A DNA stretch of 48,548 nucleotides, from the NCBI GenBank assembly GCA_041494805.1, contig JBGQBN010000029.1, forward strand, positions 1 through 48,548. The letters run 5' to 3'. This DNA is from JBGQBN01 sp041494805. GTDB lineage: Bacteria > Acidobacteriota > Terriglobia > Terriglobales > Acidobacteriaceae. Positions 39,614-48,232 of the stretch are shown piece after piece. The notes beneath the pieces are model-generated. The model was not told the origin of the DNA and made no database searches. It saw only the letters and a program-made list of their open reading frames with translations. The translations under genes and the position numbers were made by a program. How positions within the stretch are numbered: position 1 is the stretch's first letter; every line of letters starts with the position of its first letter.

Positions 39614-41788
39614 TCATCGATAGCTGTACACGCGATATTGGTACGCACTCCAGGAAGATTCCGGCGCAACTTCGAGTCGAATCCTAACTTGACTTTTTCC
39701 AGCGGTGAACTGGGCAGGGATTTCGAACTCATCCTCAAGCCATGCCAGCCGCGCGTGCCGGGCCGGCTCGTACCATTCCCCAATACTCTTGCCGTCTACA
39801 AAAACCTGTGCCGCCTCGCCGGGAGCAATCAGCGGCTTCGGCCGCTTGTCCATTTCCTGATCAAGGATGTCCGGGGATGCATAGTCCAGCATCCGACGGA
39901 GTTCCAAGCCCTTATTGTCTGAGAGGACCGAAGCGGTGAATTCAATGGCGCCGGTACTACGCTGGCCGCACGCATGAACGGTTTCGCGGAGGCTCTCCTG
40001 GGTCCCGTTTTTGAGGTCAGCCTTGTAGGCATTCGTGAAAACAATCTGGCAGTCGCCCTCGAAGGGCAAGTCGCGGCAACCCTTCCAAACGATCTTGCCG
40101 GGGAAGTAGGCGTGGGACTGCTCACTCTGCGAATCGCTCATTGTTAGCTGGTCAGTGAGCTCTAAAGAGGGGGTATCAACCTGGTAGTAGAAAGCGGTAC
40201 CTGAATAGTCAGTGGGGATGTTGCCTTCCGGCCCGTGCTCCAGTGCGAAGCGGAAAGACCGGTAATAAGGAACGAGATCGCTCAACTGGAACCGGTACAT
40301 CACCGTGTGGTCCTGTGAATCAATGTCGTGCACGGGGTAGCCGTTGGCGGGGAGAGAAAAGACCTTATCCATGGTTCCGAGATCGTACCAGCCCCCCATG
40401 ACGTAATCTTCGGTTCCCGTACTGCCGTTGACGAATGTTCGCTTGTCGTCGATGTAAAACCGCGCGTCACCCTCCAAGTACCATCGCTGCCCCTCACCGC
40501 GCTTGGTAGGATCGTAATCAATGGAGGACATGATTAGCACTGCGCCCACGTAATGCCCGTGCCCGCGCGTTTCCAGCACGGTGTAATCATGATAGGGCCG
40601 CGTTGGATTCTCCTCCCGCCACTGCGCGTGGAAGTGGGCGCTCGAAGGCGGAGGCGCGCCGGCCACCGTATTCACGGTCACTCCGACGTCGGAGAGCGGG
40701 GCGTCGGACTCGTTCACGAGGTCTATCCGAGCCGATTTGAAGAACGGCATCGGAAAGAAGTTGTAAAGGCCGTCTTTCGTGGCCCCCACAGGCAGGGATC
40801 GAGTCTCAATCCGGCCAAGTTCGACGGCGCCCGTTTTGAGTGTAGTGGGAGTGAACCCGTAGCGCGACGTTGCGCCCGGAGGATCGGGAGCGGGCCAGTA
40901 CCCTGTGCCAAAGAAAGGGCCGAGCGGCGAGTTCACTGACGGTTCAACCTCGCCGTCCCAGTACGCTTTTATTCTTACGTGCCGCAGGGCCTCGTGGCTT
41001 ATATTCCCGAGCTTAAGATGAATCGCCGTAACGGTCCCCGGCTCGGATGAGGTCCAAATCGGCACAATAGTTCTCGCGGGCACCTCGACCTCGCGGGTAG
41101 CGGGTTTCGAGGGGCGACGGTCGAGCGGCTGGCCGACTGCCTTCCAGCGATCAATGGCGGGACCAACGTCCAACTCCGGAGTAAAAGCTTCGACCTCTGT
41201 CCCCCGAGAAAAACTGTGATAATAGATTTCATGAAATAAGAGTGGGCCTCCCTTGTCCGTGGATATCTTGATGCCATCCTCCGAACAGATGGGCACAAAG
41301 CTCCACGAAGAGCCATGGCCTCCTCTCTCTTCCTGAACCAGCGGCGCTAAGAATGGCGCGCGCTTCCCGGAGTATAAGTCTCCAAAAGGCACGACATCGG
41401 TCTTCGGCTTTCCGCCACGGCGGGTTTCGATGGTCAAATCGCCGTCGAAACCCATCTGATTCGTGAACACGTTGAGACGGGAAGCCCAGAAAAGTTGCAC
41501 GCATGCGGGACCCCGTGTGTCGAGAAACACGTAACGTCCATTTTCGACATATTGGTTGCTGAACTCTGCATTGAACCCATCGCTGTTTCCCCCTGTCACA
41601 TCCTGACTGCTCACGGAGTGAAACCAGACATCGTGGCGTAGCAGCGGCAGACGATCCATCTGCGTAAGGGAATCCAAACCCTTGGGGATGGAGGGACTCT
41701 CCTGGGCGTGTCCGATTGGAATGCAAAACAAGACCACCAGCAGCACCTGGCTCCGTATGCTCGCACCTCGAAAGTTTGCCCAGCGCAT
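39614..41788 (-). CDS. Large GH172 (DUF2961) exported protein, copy C
   Basis: ATG 41788 opens MRWANFRGASIRSQVLL with a signal peptide (cleavage near GHAQE); the frame is open to 42088 but that part has no coding look. 724 residues, far longer than copies A and B. DUF2961 signatures occur twice in weak and strong form: GGNSDGFNAEFSNQYV and GDLYSGKRAPF in the first third, then KAYWDGEVEPSVNSPLGPFFG, NFFPMPFFKSARIDLVN, FHAQWREENP, GSTGTEDYVMGGWYD and FALEHGPEGN. The extra C-terminal about 150 residues look like a beta-sandwich domain (QVFVDGKSIGEWYEPA). Two half-domains per chain are known for this family. No operator pair was seen ahead of it. Role inferred: furanosidase on a different linkage. 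Confidence 0.8.
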   Translation of the reverse strand: MRWANFRGASIRSQVLLVVLFCIPIGHAQESPSIPKGLDSLTQMDRLPLLRHDVWFHSVSSQDVTGGNSDGFNAEFSNQYVENGRYVFLDTRGPACVQLFWASRLNVFTNQMGFDGDLTIETRRGGKPKTDVVPFGDLYSGKRAPFLAPLVQEERGGHGSSWSFVPICSEDGIKISTDKGGPLLFHEIYYHSFSRGTEVEAFTPELDVGPAIDRWKAVGQPLDRRPSKPATREVEVPARTIVPIWTSSEPGTVTAIHLKLGNISHEALRHVRIKAYWDGEVEPSVNSPLGPFFGTGYWPAPDPPGATSRYGFTPTTLKTGAVELGRIETRSLPVGATKDGLYNFFPMPFFKSARIDLVNESDAPLSDVGVTVNTVAGAPPPSSAHFHAQWREENPTRPYHDYTVLETRGHGHYVGAVLIMSSIDYDPTKRGEGQRWYLEGDARFYIDDKRTFVNGSTGTEDYVMGGWYDLGTMDKVFSLPANGYPVHDIDSQDHTVMYRFQLSDLVPYYRSFRFALEHGPEGNIPTDYSGTAFYYQVDTPSLELTDQLTMSDSQSEQSHAYFPGKIVWKGCRDLPFEGDCQIVFTNAYKADLKNGTQESLRETVHACGQRSTGAIEFTASVLSDNKGLELRRMLDYASPDILDQEMDKRPKPLIAPGEAAQVFVDGKSIGEWYEPARHARLAWLEDEFEIPAQFTAGKSQVRIRLEVAPESSWSAYQYRVYSYR

Positions 41789-42022
41789 GTCCGTCTGACC
41801 CGATGGATAAGTTATTCCGGAGTGTAGCAGAGAGTCGCAGCAGCTAAAGACCTTCCCTGCCCACAAAGGAGGCGTTTCGCCCGCTTCGGAGACTCTGTAG
41901 GGACTCTCGGGACCGCCCGCTGTCGTCCTTGCCCCGGTAGCCCTCCCCCCTAGCTTAGCTAGGACCAGGGCGTAAGGATTCTGCTGGCTAACATGTCCGA
42001 CGACCTTCGAAGGCCATCTTCT
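41789..42022. other. Intergenic region between GH172 copy C and the MaoC gene
   Basis: No gene is supported here. The minus-strand frame of the GH172 gene stays open across it, but the residues are not domain-like and a signal peptide starts only at 41788. No clear promoter for the minus-strand gene was seen. Confidence 0.4.
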
Positions 42023-42052
42023 TTGACAGATGTCAAGGAAACACCCTAGACT
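42023..42052 (+). promoter_or_regulatory. Predicted promoter with TTGACA-GA-TGTCAA palindrome
   Basis: TTGACA at 42023-42028 and TAGACT at 42047-42052 with an 18-base spacer make a plausible promoter for the MaoC-CoA transferase genes. The -35 box is one arm of a perfect inverted repeat, TTGACA-GA-TGTCAA (42023-42036), which could be an operator for an unlinked repressor. Confidence 0.5.
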
Positions 42053-42124
42053 AACAACTTGCATAGGCGAGTGCCGAGCAGAGGGCACTGACTGCCGCGC
42101 CAGAGCCCCACCAGGATCAGCGCC

Positions 42125-42643
42125 GTGTACGACTCAAAAATTCCACCTGAACACTCCGCGATCCCACTCTGGGGATGCGAAGACTTGTACTGGGAAGATT
42201 TCGAAATCGGACATCGGATCCGAACGATCCGCCGGACGATCTCCGAAGGCGAAAGCATGGCGTTCAACACGCTCGTCGTGGACCTCCATCCGTACGTCGC
42301 CGACGACATTTTCGCCGTGGAGGAAGGGTTGTTTAAGCGCCGGCTCGTAGCCGGCGCCTTTGTCTTCAGTGCAGGTATCGGTCTCGTGGCGACGAACTGG
42401 CTGCAAGCATTTTCTTATGGATACGACAGGCTGCGCTTCATTAAGCCGGTATTCATCGGCGACACGATCTACACCATTCGCACGAACCTTGCCAAGGAGC
42501 CCAAGTATCCGGACCGCGGCCTCACGCGAGCCAAGTACGAGGTATTCAAGGGTGAGGGTGAGCTTGTGCTCTATTGCGAGCATCTGCAGACAGTCCTATA
42601 TCGGGATCCAGCAACAGCAAGGGCGGGGCACAAGGAACGTTGA
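42125..42643 (+). CDS. MaoC-like (hot-dog fold) enoyl-CoA hydratase
   Basis: GTG 42125 gives 172 residues; AGGATC lies nine bases upstream. MaoC-like features are the N-terminal LYWEDFEIGHRIRTIRRTISEGE, where the Asp/His region begins, VAGAFVFSAGIGLV in the central helix and FIKPVFIGDTIYTIRTN. Family members hydrate enoyl-CoA or act as related mesaconyl/methylmalyl-CoA hydratases. It lies ahead of a leaderless binding protein and a CaiB-type CoA transferase, suggesting a CoA-thioester pathway for an organic acid. The two genes that follow are on the same strand, with 49- and 96-base gaps. Confidence 0.8.
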   Translation: MYDSKIPPEHSAIPLWGCEDLYWEDFEIGHRIRTIRRTISEGESMAFNTLVVDLHPYVADDIFAVEEGLFKRRLVAGAFVFSAGIGLVATNWLQAFSYGYDRLRFIKPVFIGDTIYTIRTNLAKEPKYPDRGLTRAKYEVFKGEGELVLYCEHLQTVLYRDPATARAGHKER

Positions 42644-42692
42644 CCGTGTCACCTGCCAGCGCTGGAGCCACCGTTTCGGAACTCGTGCACGC

Positions 42693-43880
42693 ATGAATGG
42701 GCATATCACGCTGCTGGGCATGGCCTGGGATCATCCGCGCGCACGCAATCCTCTCAACGCCATCTCAGTTGAGTGGTCGAAAACTTCCGGCGTCGCCGTC
42801 GAGTGGGATGCGCGGCCACTGAAAGGCTTTGAGGACCAACCGCTCGAGGAGCTTGCCGCGGCGTACGACCTGGTGCTGATCGATCATCCGTTCGTTGGAT
42901 TTGCCGCCACCTCAGGTCTGATCACAGCCGTTGACGACTGGGTGGACCCGGCATACCTAGCCGATCAGGCCACTCATAGCGTGGGACCGAGCTATGCGTC
43001 GTATACATGGAACGGAAAGCAGTGGGCACTCGCGATCGATGCGGCTTGTCAGGTGAGCGCGGTACGGGATGACTTGTGGACCGCAACGAGACTGGGATCG
43101 CTGCCGACCACGTGGGCAGATGTCGCCGATCTCGCCGGCAGATGCCGGGGGGCATCGCATAGGGTTGCGATGGCTCTGAATCCGAATCATGTCTATTGTG
43201 CCTTTCTTTCCATCGGGGTGTGCGCAGCCGGCAATGAATTCTGGCGTGCAGGCGCACACGTTGATCCGGCTGCAGGGCGCGATTCGCTCGAATTCCTCCG
43301 CGAGCTTGCGGCCAAAGTGCATCCGACATCCCAACACGATGATCCAATTGCGATATCGAATCGAATGAGCCGTACGGACGAAATCATCTATGTGCCTTTG
43401 ATGTTCGGCTATTCAAATTACTCCCGGGTGGGATTCGAGCTCTATCCGCTGCGCTTCGCCAATGCGCCACGGGGCAGCAGCGGACGGCATGGGTCCGTCC
43501 TGGGAGGCGTGGGCCTCGCGCTCTCGGCGCGAAGTTCTCACCGTTCAGAAGCGGCCGCTCTGGCACGGCGAATAGCTGCGCCGGAGGCACAGTGCGGAAT
43601 TTACGCTAGTTCCGGTGGTCAGCCCGGACATGCGTCGGCATGGGACTCTCCGACGGTGAATGCTCAGACCGGCGGATTCTTTCGCGCAACGCGGCTCACC
43701 ATGGAGCACGCGTTCATGCGCCCGCGCGTAGCTGGGCACCGCCGCTTTCAGCAGCTCGCCGGCGAATTGGTTCATCGATTTGTGTGGGGAAGGGACACCT
43801 CCGTCGAATCGTGTTTGGCGGAGTACGGGCGTCTGGTTGATACGCTACTTAGCGATTGGGGGCGGGATGGCATTGTGTGA
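42693..43880 (+). CDS. Solute-binding-protein-like protein without signal peptide
   Basis: ATG 42693 gives 395 residues starting MNGHITLLGMAWDHPR; the frame is open to 42360 but overlaps the MaoC gene. The body resembles family 1 extracellular solute-binding proteins: YDLVLIDHPFVGFAATSGLITAVDDW, YTWNGKQWALAIDAACQVSAVRDDLW, PTTWADVADLA, and the C-terminal TRLTMEHAFMRPR. No signal peptide or lipobox is visible, and no permease or ATPase gene is near. It may be a cytoplasmic relative that binds a ligand for the CoA pathway, or the start may be wrong with a missed leader; upstream sequence in frame shows no hydrophobic run either. Confidence 0.7.
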   Translation: MNGHITLLGMAWDHPRARNPLNAISVEWSKTSGVAVEWDARPLKGFEDQPLEELAAAYDLVLIDHPFVGFAATSGLITAVDDWVDPAYLADQATHSVGPSYASYTWNGKQWALAIDAACQVSAVRDDLWTATRLGSLPTTWADVADLAGRCRGASHRVAMALNPNHVYCAFLSIGVCAAGNEFWRAGAHVDPAAGRDSLEFLRELAAKVHPTSQHDDPIAISNRMSRTDEIIYVPLMFGYSNYSRVGFELYPLRFANAPRGSSGRHGSVLGGVGLALSARSSHRSEAAALARRIAAPEAQCGIYASSGGQPGHASAWDSPTVNAQTGGFFRATRLTMEHAFMRPRVAGHRRFQQLAGELVHRFVWGRDTSVESCLAEYGRLVDTLLSDWGRDGIV

Positions 43881-43904
43881 CCTTGCGTACGTTTCCATGG
43901 AAAG

Positions 43905-43949
43905 ATCGCGACTTGTATGTCGCGATGAGCGTGGGGGTATCCCCCGCGC
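43905..43949 (+). other. Two adjacent hairpins before the CoA transferase gene
   Basis: ATCGCGAC-TTGTAT-GTCGCGAT (43905-43926) is a perfect 8-bp stem with a 6-base loop. Immediately after, 43929-43949 forms a 9-bp GC-rich stem (one G-U) closing loop TAT, built from GGGGG/CCCCC. No T-run follows, so a simple terminator is unlikely. They may tune expression of the transferase gene that starts 28 bases later. Confidence 0.5.
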
Positions 43950-43976
43950 ACGCGGCTTTACCTGCGAGGAAAGAAG

Positions 43977-45149
43977 ATGACCGATCAACGTGATGATTTG
44001 CCCGGGCCACTCGAGGGCATACGGGTCCTGGATTTCACGGCGCTGCTGCAAGGCCCGCTGGCGACGCAAATTCTCGCTGACCTCGGCGCCGACGTCGTCA
44101 AGCTGGAGAAACACGACGGCGAGTGGATGCGCCAGTGGGGCATCTTTATGGCGCGGACCCACGGTGAGACCGATGCTTTTTTGGCGTTCAACCGTAACAA
44201 GCGAAGCGTCGAGATCGACTTGCGTGACCCCGACGACCGGGAACGAGTGCTTGAACTCGTGGACTTGGCGGATGTCGTGGTCGAAAACTTCCGTCCTGGT
44301 GCGATGGATCGCCTGGGTCTCGGATACGAGGCGCTACACAAGCGAAATCCCAGTCTTATTTACGCGGCGTCATCCGGTTTTGGCCAGACGGGACCCTACG
44401 CGAAGCGGCCCGGACAGGACTATATCGTTCAGGCGCTCACCGGGGCGATGTGGTTGACCGGCAGGCGAGGCGATCCCCCCTTTCTGTTCGGTGTGGCGAT
44501 AGCGGATCAGTTTTCCGGCTTGTATCTGGTGATCGGGATCCTGGCTGCGCTACAACACCGGAATCGAACCGGCGAGGGGCAGCGCGTCGATGTCGATCTG
44601 TTTTCCTGCATGATGGCGATTCAGCAGCAGGAGCTTACCGTTTTCTTCAACCATCATGGGCCAATGGACCGTCCGGAGGAAAATATCGGCCATCCGGGCC
44701 TAACCGCACCGGCCGGGGTGTATGCGACGAGTGATAGCTATCTCTTGCTTTCGATCTGCCCGTGCCCACGGCTCGGCGAGATTCTCGGCGTCGACTGGCT
44801 GGCCGAATACGATACGAACGAAAAAATGTTTCAGAGGCGCGATGACATTTATCGTATGCTGTCGGCCCACTTTGCAACGCACCCGACCGATCACTGGGTC
44901 GAGCTGCTGTCTCCGCATGATATCTGGTGCGCGCCCGTGAGGCGATACGCTGAGCTGGAACAGGATCCCCAGGTCGCGCACAAGAATCTGATCTGGGAAG
45001 TCCCGTATGGAGAAACCGGCCAGACGTTTCGAACTGTCGGATCCCCGTTTACGTTTTCGTCCAGCTCCGTGCGAGTGCGCCGCCCGGCACCAACTGTGGG
45101 TCAACACACGGATGCTTTCAAGCAGCGAAACCTCTGGATGCCCGAATAA
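43977..45149 (+). CDS. CaiB/BaiF-family CoA transferase
   Basis: 390 residues; AGGA lies seven bases before ATG. Class III CoA-transferase features are GIRVLDFTALLQGPLATQILADLGADVVKLE, KRSVEIDLRDPDDRE, VVVENFRPGAMDRLGLGYE, and the catalytic Asp in RPGQDYIVQAL. VYATSDSYLLLSICPCPR and HKNLIWEVPYG in the C-terminal part are also as expected. It moves CoA between carboxylic acids and is probably coupled to the MaoC-like hydratase. The family is too varied to name an acid. The predicted regulatory hairpins lie in its leader. Confidence 0.9.
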   Translation: MTDQRDDLPGPLEGIRVLDFTALLQGPLATQILADLGADVVKLEKHDGEWMRQWGIFMARTHGETDAFLAFNRNKRSVEIDLRDPDDRERVLELVDLADVVVENFRPGAMDRLGLGYEALHKRNPSLIYAASSGFGQTGPYAKRPGQDYIVQALTGAMWLTGRRGDPPFLFGVAIADQFSGLYLVIGILAALQHRNRTGEGQRVDVDLFSCMMAIQQQELTVFFNHHGPMDRPEENIGHPGLTAPAGVYATSDSYLLLSICPCPRLGEILGVDWLAEYDTNEKMFQRRDDIYRMLSAHFATHPTDHWVELLSPHDIWCAPVRRYAELEQDPQVAHKNLIWEVPYGETGQTFRTVGSPFTFSSSSVRVRRPAPTVGQHTDAFKQRNLWMPE

Positions 45150-45419
45150 ATGCCTTCGTACCTTACCCTCGCGTATTCAGGGACGTTGGTGCGCCACGGC
45201 CCAAGTATTCTAGTCTCAGGGACGCATCCATCACCAAGTAAACCAAGGGCGAAAACATTTCGTTTCGACATGAAAAGTGGAAGGTGCGAGCCCTCAAGAA
45301 GCGACAGTTGAGCACACTCGCTGGAGCCGCACGTACTCGGCCAATACGAGCACCGATTGTCGAGTAACGACCGCTACTGGGGGCCACCGCACGAAAGGGA
45401 ATCTTATGCACGCTAAGCG
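45150..45419. other. Gene-free stretch after the CoA transferase
   Basis: No supported gene, promoter or terminator. On the minus strand this is the continuation of the decayed peptidase frame, but the residues are no longer recognisable. Confidence 0.4.
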
Positions 45420-45660
45420 CAGCCAAGTCATTGATTGTGTCGCCGGTCTGCACCGGGGACCATTCCATGGTCTCGCCGCTTGTCAACGCCTGCTGAGGCA
45501 CGCTGCCAGTAACTGCTACCCGCCATCAGTGCCGCCGATCCAGATCATCCTGATCCGAGGAGTAGATTACCCACTTCTTGTCTGCGCTAAGAATAACGTC
45601 TTCCACATCAAAGTCGCCGGGCGTGAGCAATGTCGCTGTGCTGCCGCCTGCAGCAGGTGC
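45420..45660 (-). pseudogene. S9 (DPP-IV/acylaminoacyl-peptidase-like) gene fragment
   Basis: On the minus strand the frame reads TATLLTPGDFDVEDVILS, ADKKWVIYSSDQDDLDRRH, then a TGA at 45528-45526, then WRVAVTGSVPQQALTSGE and TMEWSPVQTGDTINDL. The residues on both sides of the stop match the propeller region of S9-family peptidases in order (D-F-D-V-E-D-V, S-S-x-Q-x-D-x-D-R-R-H, W-R-V, E-W-S-P). The stop replaces a single residue between His and Trp. Neither the N-terminus nor the catalytic domain is present here. Confidence 0.68.
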
Positions 45661-45865
45661 GCGACCGTTAGGCGGCGCCAGAAGCGTTCGGTGATCAGAG
45701 CGGCGTCTTCCGACCTTCTTACGTTTGTGGAAGGTGTTCGCGCAGTTGTGGGCGAGTCACGGGCAATTCGGAGGCAACTGTTGTTAACAGGCGTTTACAC
45801 CAACTGAGCTCTCCCGCCCCGCTCGCCCCCGCGCACACACGCGCACGTTGATATTGTGCTAGGAG

Positions 45866-46080
45866 TTATGGCGTGATCTCATACACGACACCTACGTTGC
45901 CGGCACCCCCAGCGGCAGTCGCTGCAGAGATTTCCGGCGCCGTCCAGAATGACGTCTCCATAGGGTTTTGACCCATCGGGGTCGCCTACAAAGTTGTGCA
46001 GCAGCTTCCCGGTCCAGATGCCACCGGGTGAGGGCGACAGTTCAAAGACGACTCCCAAGCCATCGGTGCACCCGCCGCCG
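45866..46080 (-). pseudogene. GloVer-repeat secreted protein fragment
   Basis: Minus-strand reading gives GLGVVFELSPSPGGIWTG, KLLHNFVGDPDGSKPYGDV, ILDGAGNL and, after a one-base shift near 45925, ATAAGGAGNVGVVYEITP with a TAA at 45868-45866. This is the pattern of the GloVer tandem repeats common in secreted Acidobacteria proteins, whose last repeat often ends in EITP. Only about one repeat remains, with a frameshift and no start, so it is a 3' remnant. Confidence 0.65.
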
Positions 46081-46091
46081 ACATTCATCAG

Positions 46092-46121
46092 GAAAAAGGG
46101 CATCCCGCATCCGGGATGCCC
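46092..46121 (-). terminator. Rho-independent terminator of the 46176-47816 gene
   Basis: On the minus strand a 10-bp perfect stem (GGGCATCCCG/CGGGATGCCC, 46098-46107 and 46112-46121) with a 4-base loop is followed by five T residues (46097-46093). It lies about 55 bases after the stop of the secreted-protein gene. Confidence 0.82.
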
Positions 46122-46175
46122 TGAGTTTGTCACGAAACCCAGCAGAGCTTCAGGCTCCGCCAGCTTTCCCGAGCT

Positions 46176-47816
46176 TCAGTTGCAGTTCGCGAACTTCGCG
46201 GAAGCAATCTGAGTGCTCCAGTCGAAGCTCTGCGTAACCTTGTAGTACTCGGTGGTGTACCAGAAGGTGCAACCGTCCTGGTCGATACGCATGGCGCTGT
46301 AGTCGCCCCAGCGGTTGGAGGTGTCAGGCTGCGAACCGGTACCGCCCACCACCAGCACCTCGGGCTCCAGAGTGCCCAGGGGATCGCTGGCCAGCCGGCC
46401 GGCCACGAAGATCGACGGGAACATCGGCGTCCCCCCGGTACAGGTATTGCCACAGGATTCACTGTAGCCGACCAGGATGTTACCCACCTTGTCCCTGGCG
46501 ACCGAACCCATCCACCGCCAGTTCCCGTCGGGAGCATAGGTACTTTGCTGGTGGACCTTGAGCGAGCTAACGTTGACCCTGCGCTGCGGCGCTATGATCT
46601 CCATCCAGCGCACGCCGTTCTGGCCGCCCGAGGCGGCAACATCAAAGTTCGCCAACCAGTGCTGCCTCTTGCGTTCGTTCCAGTAGGCGAAGCGATACAT
46701 CAAGCGACCACCCAGGGAATCGAGCAGGTCGGAGATTCCCTTCTGCGGAACGCAAGCCCCGCCATAGTTGCCGCACGCCGGGTTGAAGGAGGCGATGCTA
46801 ATTAACTGGGAGTTGCCATCGCCGGTAAAGCTCGCGCCTTGCGACCAATCATTGAGGTTGTTGATGTGCGCCGAGTACAGGGACAAGTGCGCGTTGTCCA
46901 CGTCGCCCAAGCTGCCAATGAAGAAATGATCCTGGCGAGCCGGGGGGTTGGCGGAGGAATCCTGGTCGGCCGGTAGCAAGCTATCCTCTGTGGCGCTGTA
47001 TTGGTGGCAAATCTGCTCCGCCGTTTGGTCGCCCGCCAGCATCTTCTTGCGGTTGTAGACGCAGACTTGGGGACCCACGAAGCCGGCGCCGCCTGGACCG
47101 AAGTTATTCACAGCCTGGCCGTAGTCCGTGGGCCAGATCCCCCACTTCGGATAGTCGGGGAACCCGTTACCGGGGACCGGGAACTGATAAAGAAAATAAG
47201 TGCCATTGGCGTCGGCGGTGGTGGAGATAGCCACGCAAACGGCGTAGGGAGAGGCGAATACGTTCTGGGTCAGGAGCCAGCGATGTGCCTTCACGTCCCA
47301 CTGCGCGATCGGGTCACCGTTGTTGTGGGTCTTGCACAATGGGCTTCCAGAAAGGCCTGACCAAAGCGTGCTGCCTGAGATCGCCGGGCCACACGTAAAG
47401 GGTGAGGTCTTCTGACAGACCGTGAAGGAAACGTTCACCCACTGGACAATTTGGGTGTCGCCCACTGCCATGTTGGTATCGGGAGGAGCGTCAGGGACGC
47501 TGTAGCCGGGGAAGCCATTGCCGACGCCCAGGAAGTTCGCTCCGATGGTGTAATTGCCTGTTGGGCTGGCCATCGAGCTCTGTTCCACCGCGTCCACGAC
47601 TTGTCCAAAGGAACGCTTGGGGACGCGGTGAACCGGATTGGCTTCATGGAAACCGTACTCCAGTGGTTGTGGCAGCTTCGCGAGATCCCCGAGGGGCGCC
47701 GAAATGCCAAATGCAACCGCATGGCGGGCTACGTCTTGCGCGGCTAGCGGCAGGCTACATAACAATAAGACAACCAGGGCGGACGAATACACTCCTATAG
47801 TTTTTGCTTTACTCAT
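46176..47816 (-). CDS. Secreted protein of unknown function, acidobacterial type
   Basis: ATG 47816 opens MSKAKTIGVYSSALVVLL with a signal peptide ending near PLAAQ; the frame is open to 47918, and the extra residues are not leader-like. 546 residues. The mature protein looks all-beta, with segments such as YSVPDAPPDTNMAVGDTQIV, ALWSG-like loops, GYSESCGNTCTGG, and a C-terminal YSAMRIDQDGCTFWYTTEYY. Asp- and Asn-rich loops suggest a propeller that may bind calcium. Several Cys residues could form disulphides, fitting export. I recall similar unnamed proteins in Acidobacteria but can give no function. A clear terminator follows; the promoter is not obvious. Confidence 0.75.
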   Translation of the reverse strand: MSKAKTIGVYSSALVVLLLCSLPLAAQDVARHAVAFGISAPLGDLAKLPQPLEYGFHEANPVHRVPKRSFGQVVDAVEQSSMASPTGNYTIGANFLGVGNGFPGYSVPDAPPDTNMAVGDTQIVQWVNVSFTVCQKTSPFTCGPAISGSTLWSGLSGSPLCKTHNNGDPIAQWDVKAHRWLLTQNVFASPYAVCVAISTTADANGTYFLYQFPVPGNGFPDYPKWGIWPTDYGQAVNNFGPGGAGFVGPQVCVYNRKKMLAGDQTAEQICHQYSATEDSLLPADQDSSANPPARQDHFFIGSLGDVDNAHLSLYSAHINNLNDWSQGASFTGDGNSQLISIASFNPACGNYGGACVPQKGISDLLDSLGGRLMYRFAYWNERKRQHWLANFDVAASGGQNGVRWMEIIAPQRRVNVSSLKVHQQSTYAPDGNWRWMGSVARDKVGNILVGYSESCGNTCTGGTPMFPSIFVAGRLASDPLGTLEPEVLVVGGTGSQPDTSNRWGDYSAMRIDQDGCTFWYTTEYYKVTQSFDWSTQIASAKFANCN

Positions 47817-48232
47817 GACTTTCTTCGCTGCTCCCTTCGTACTTGTTTTACTGGCCGTGGCATTTGACCACAGGTTTCTCTGTCTTACAACTATTGTCAT
47901 CGTAGTAAATACAGACAAAAGTATGTGGTCGGGGTGGAGCCTTGAGTTTTGACCAACTTTGGAAAACCCAGTATTTACGCGGGGAAAACGGTCGAAATGA
48001 AAGCGGCTCTCACGCTCGCGAATCGGCCGCTGTTCGTGAAAAAAAACGACCTGCCATAGTACTATGTCCTACGTGATACACTCCGCCTCCGCTGACCGGA
48101 GGGCGAACATCCGCTATCGGTGGAACAGGTCTTCATTCACGCCGCGACCCGTTGCGAAGCCGATCTAGATGGAAGGCTTCCCGCAATTCATCAACGCCTG
48201 ACTTTCTGAAGCTCGTCTCAAGGGGATAGCAC
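47817..48232. other. Intergenic region between two divergent secreted-protein genes
   Basis: No gene supported. It contains a perfect 12-bp palindrome CATAGTACTATG at 48056-48067, a possible operator. No unambiguous -35/-10 pair was found for either gene. A predicted ribosome site AGGGGA lies just before GTG 48233. Confidence 0.45.

Noticed and set aside
45277..45807. 176-residue plus-strand open frame
   Set aside because: No domain or ribosome site, and the minus strand over the same bases encodes a clear S9-peptidase remnant.
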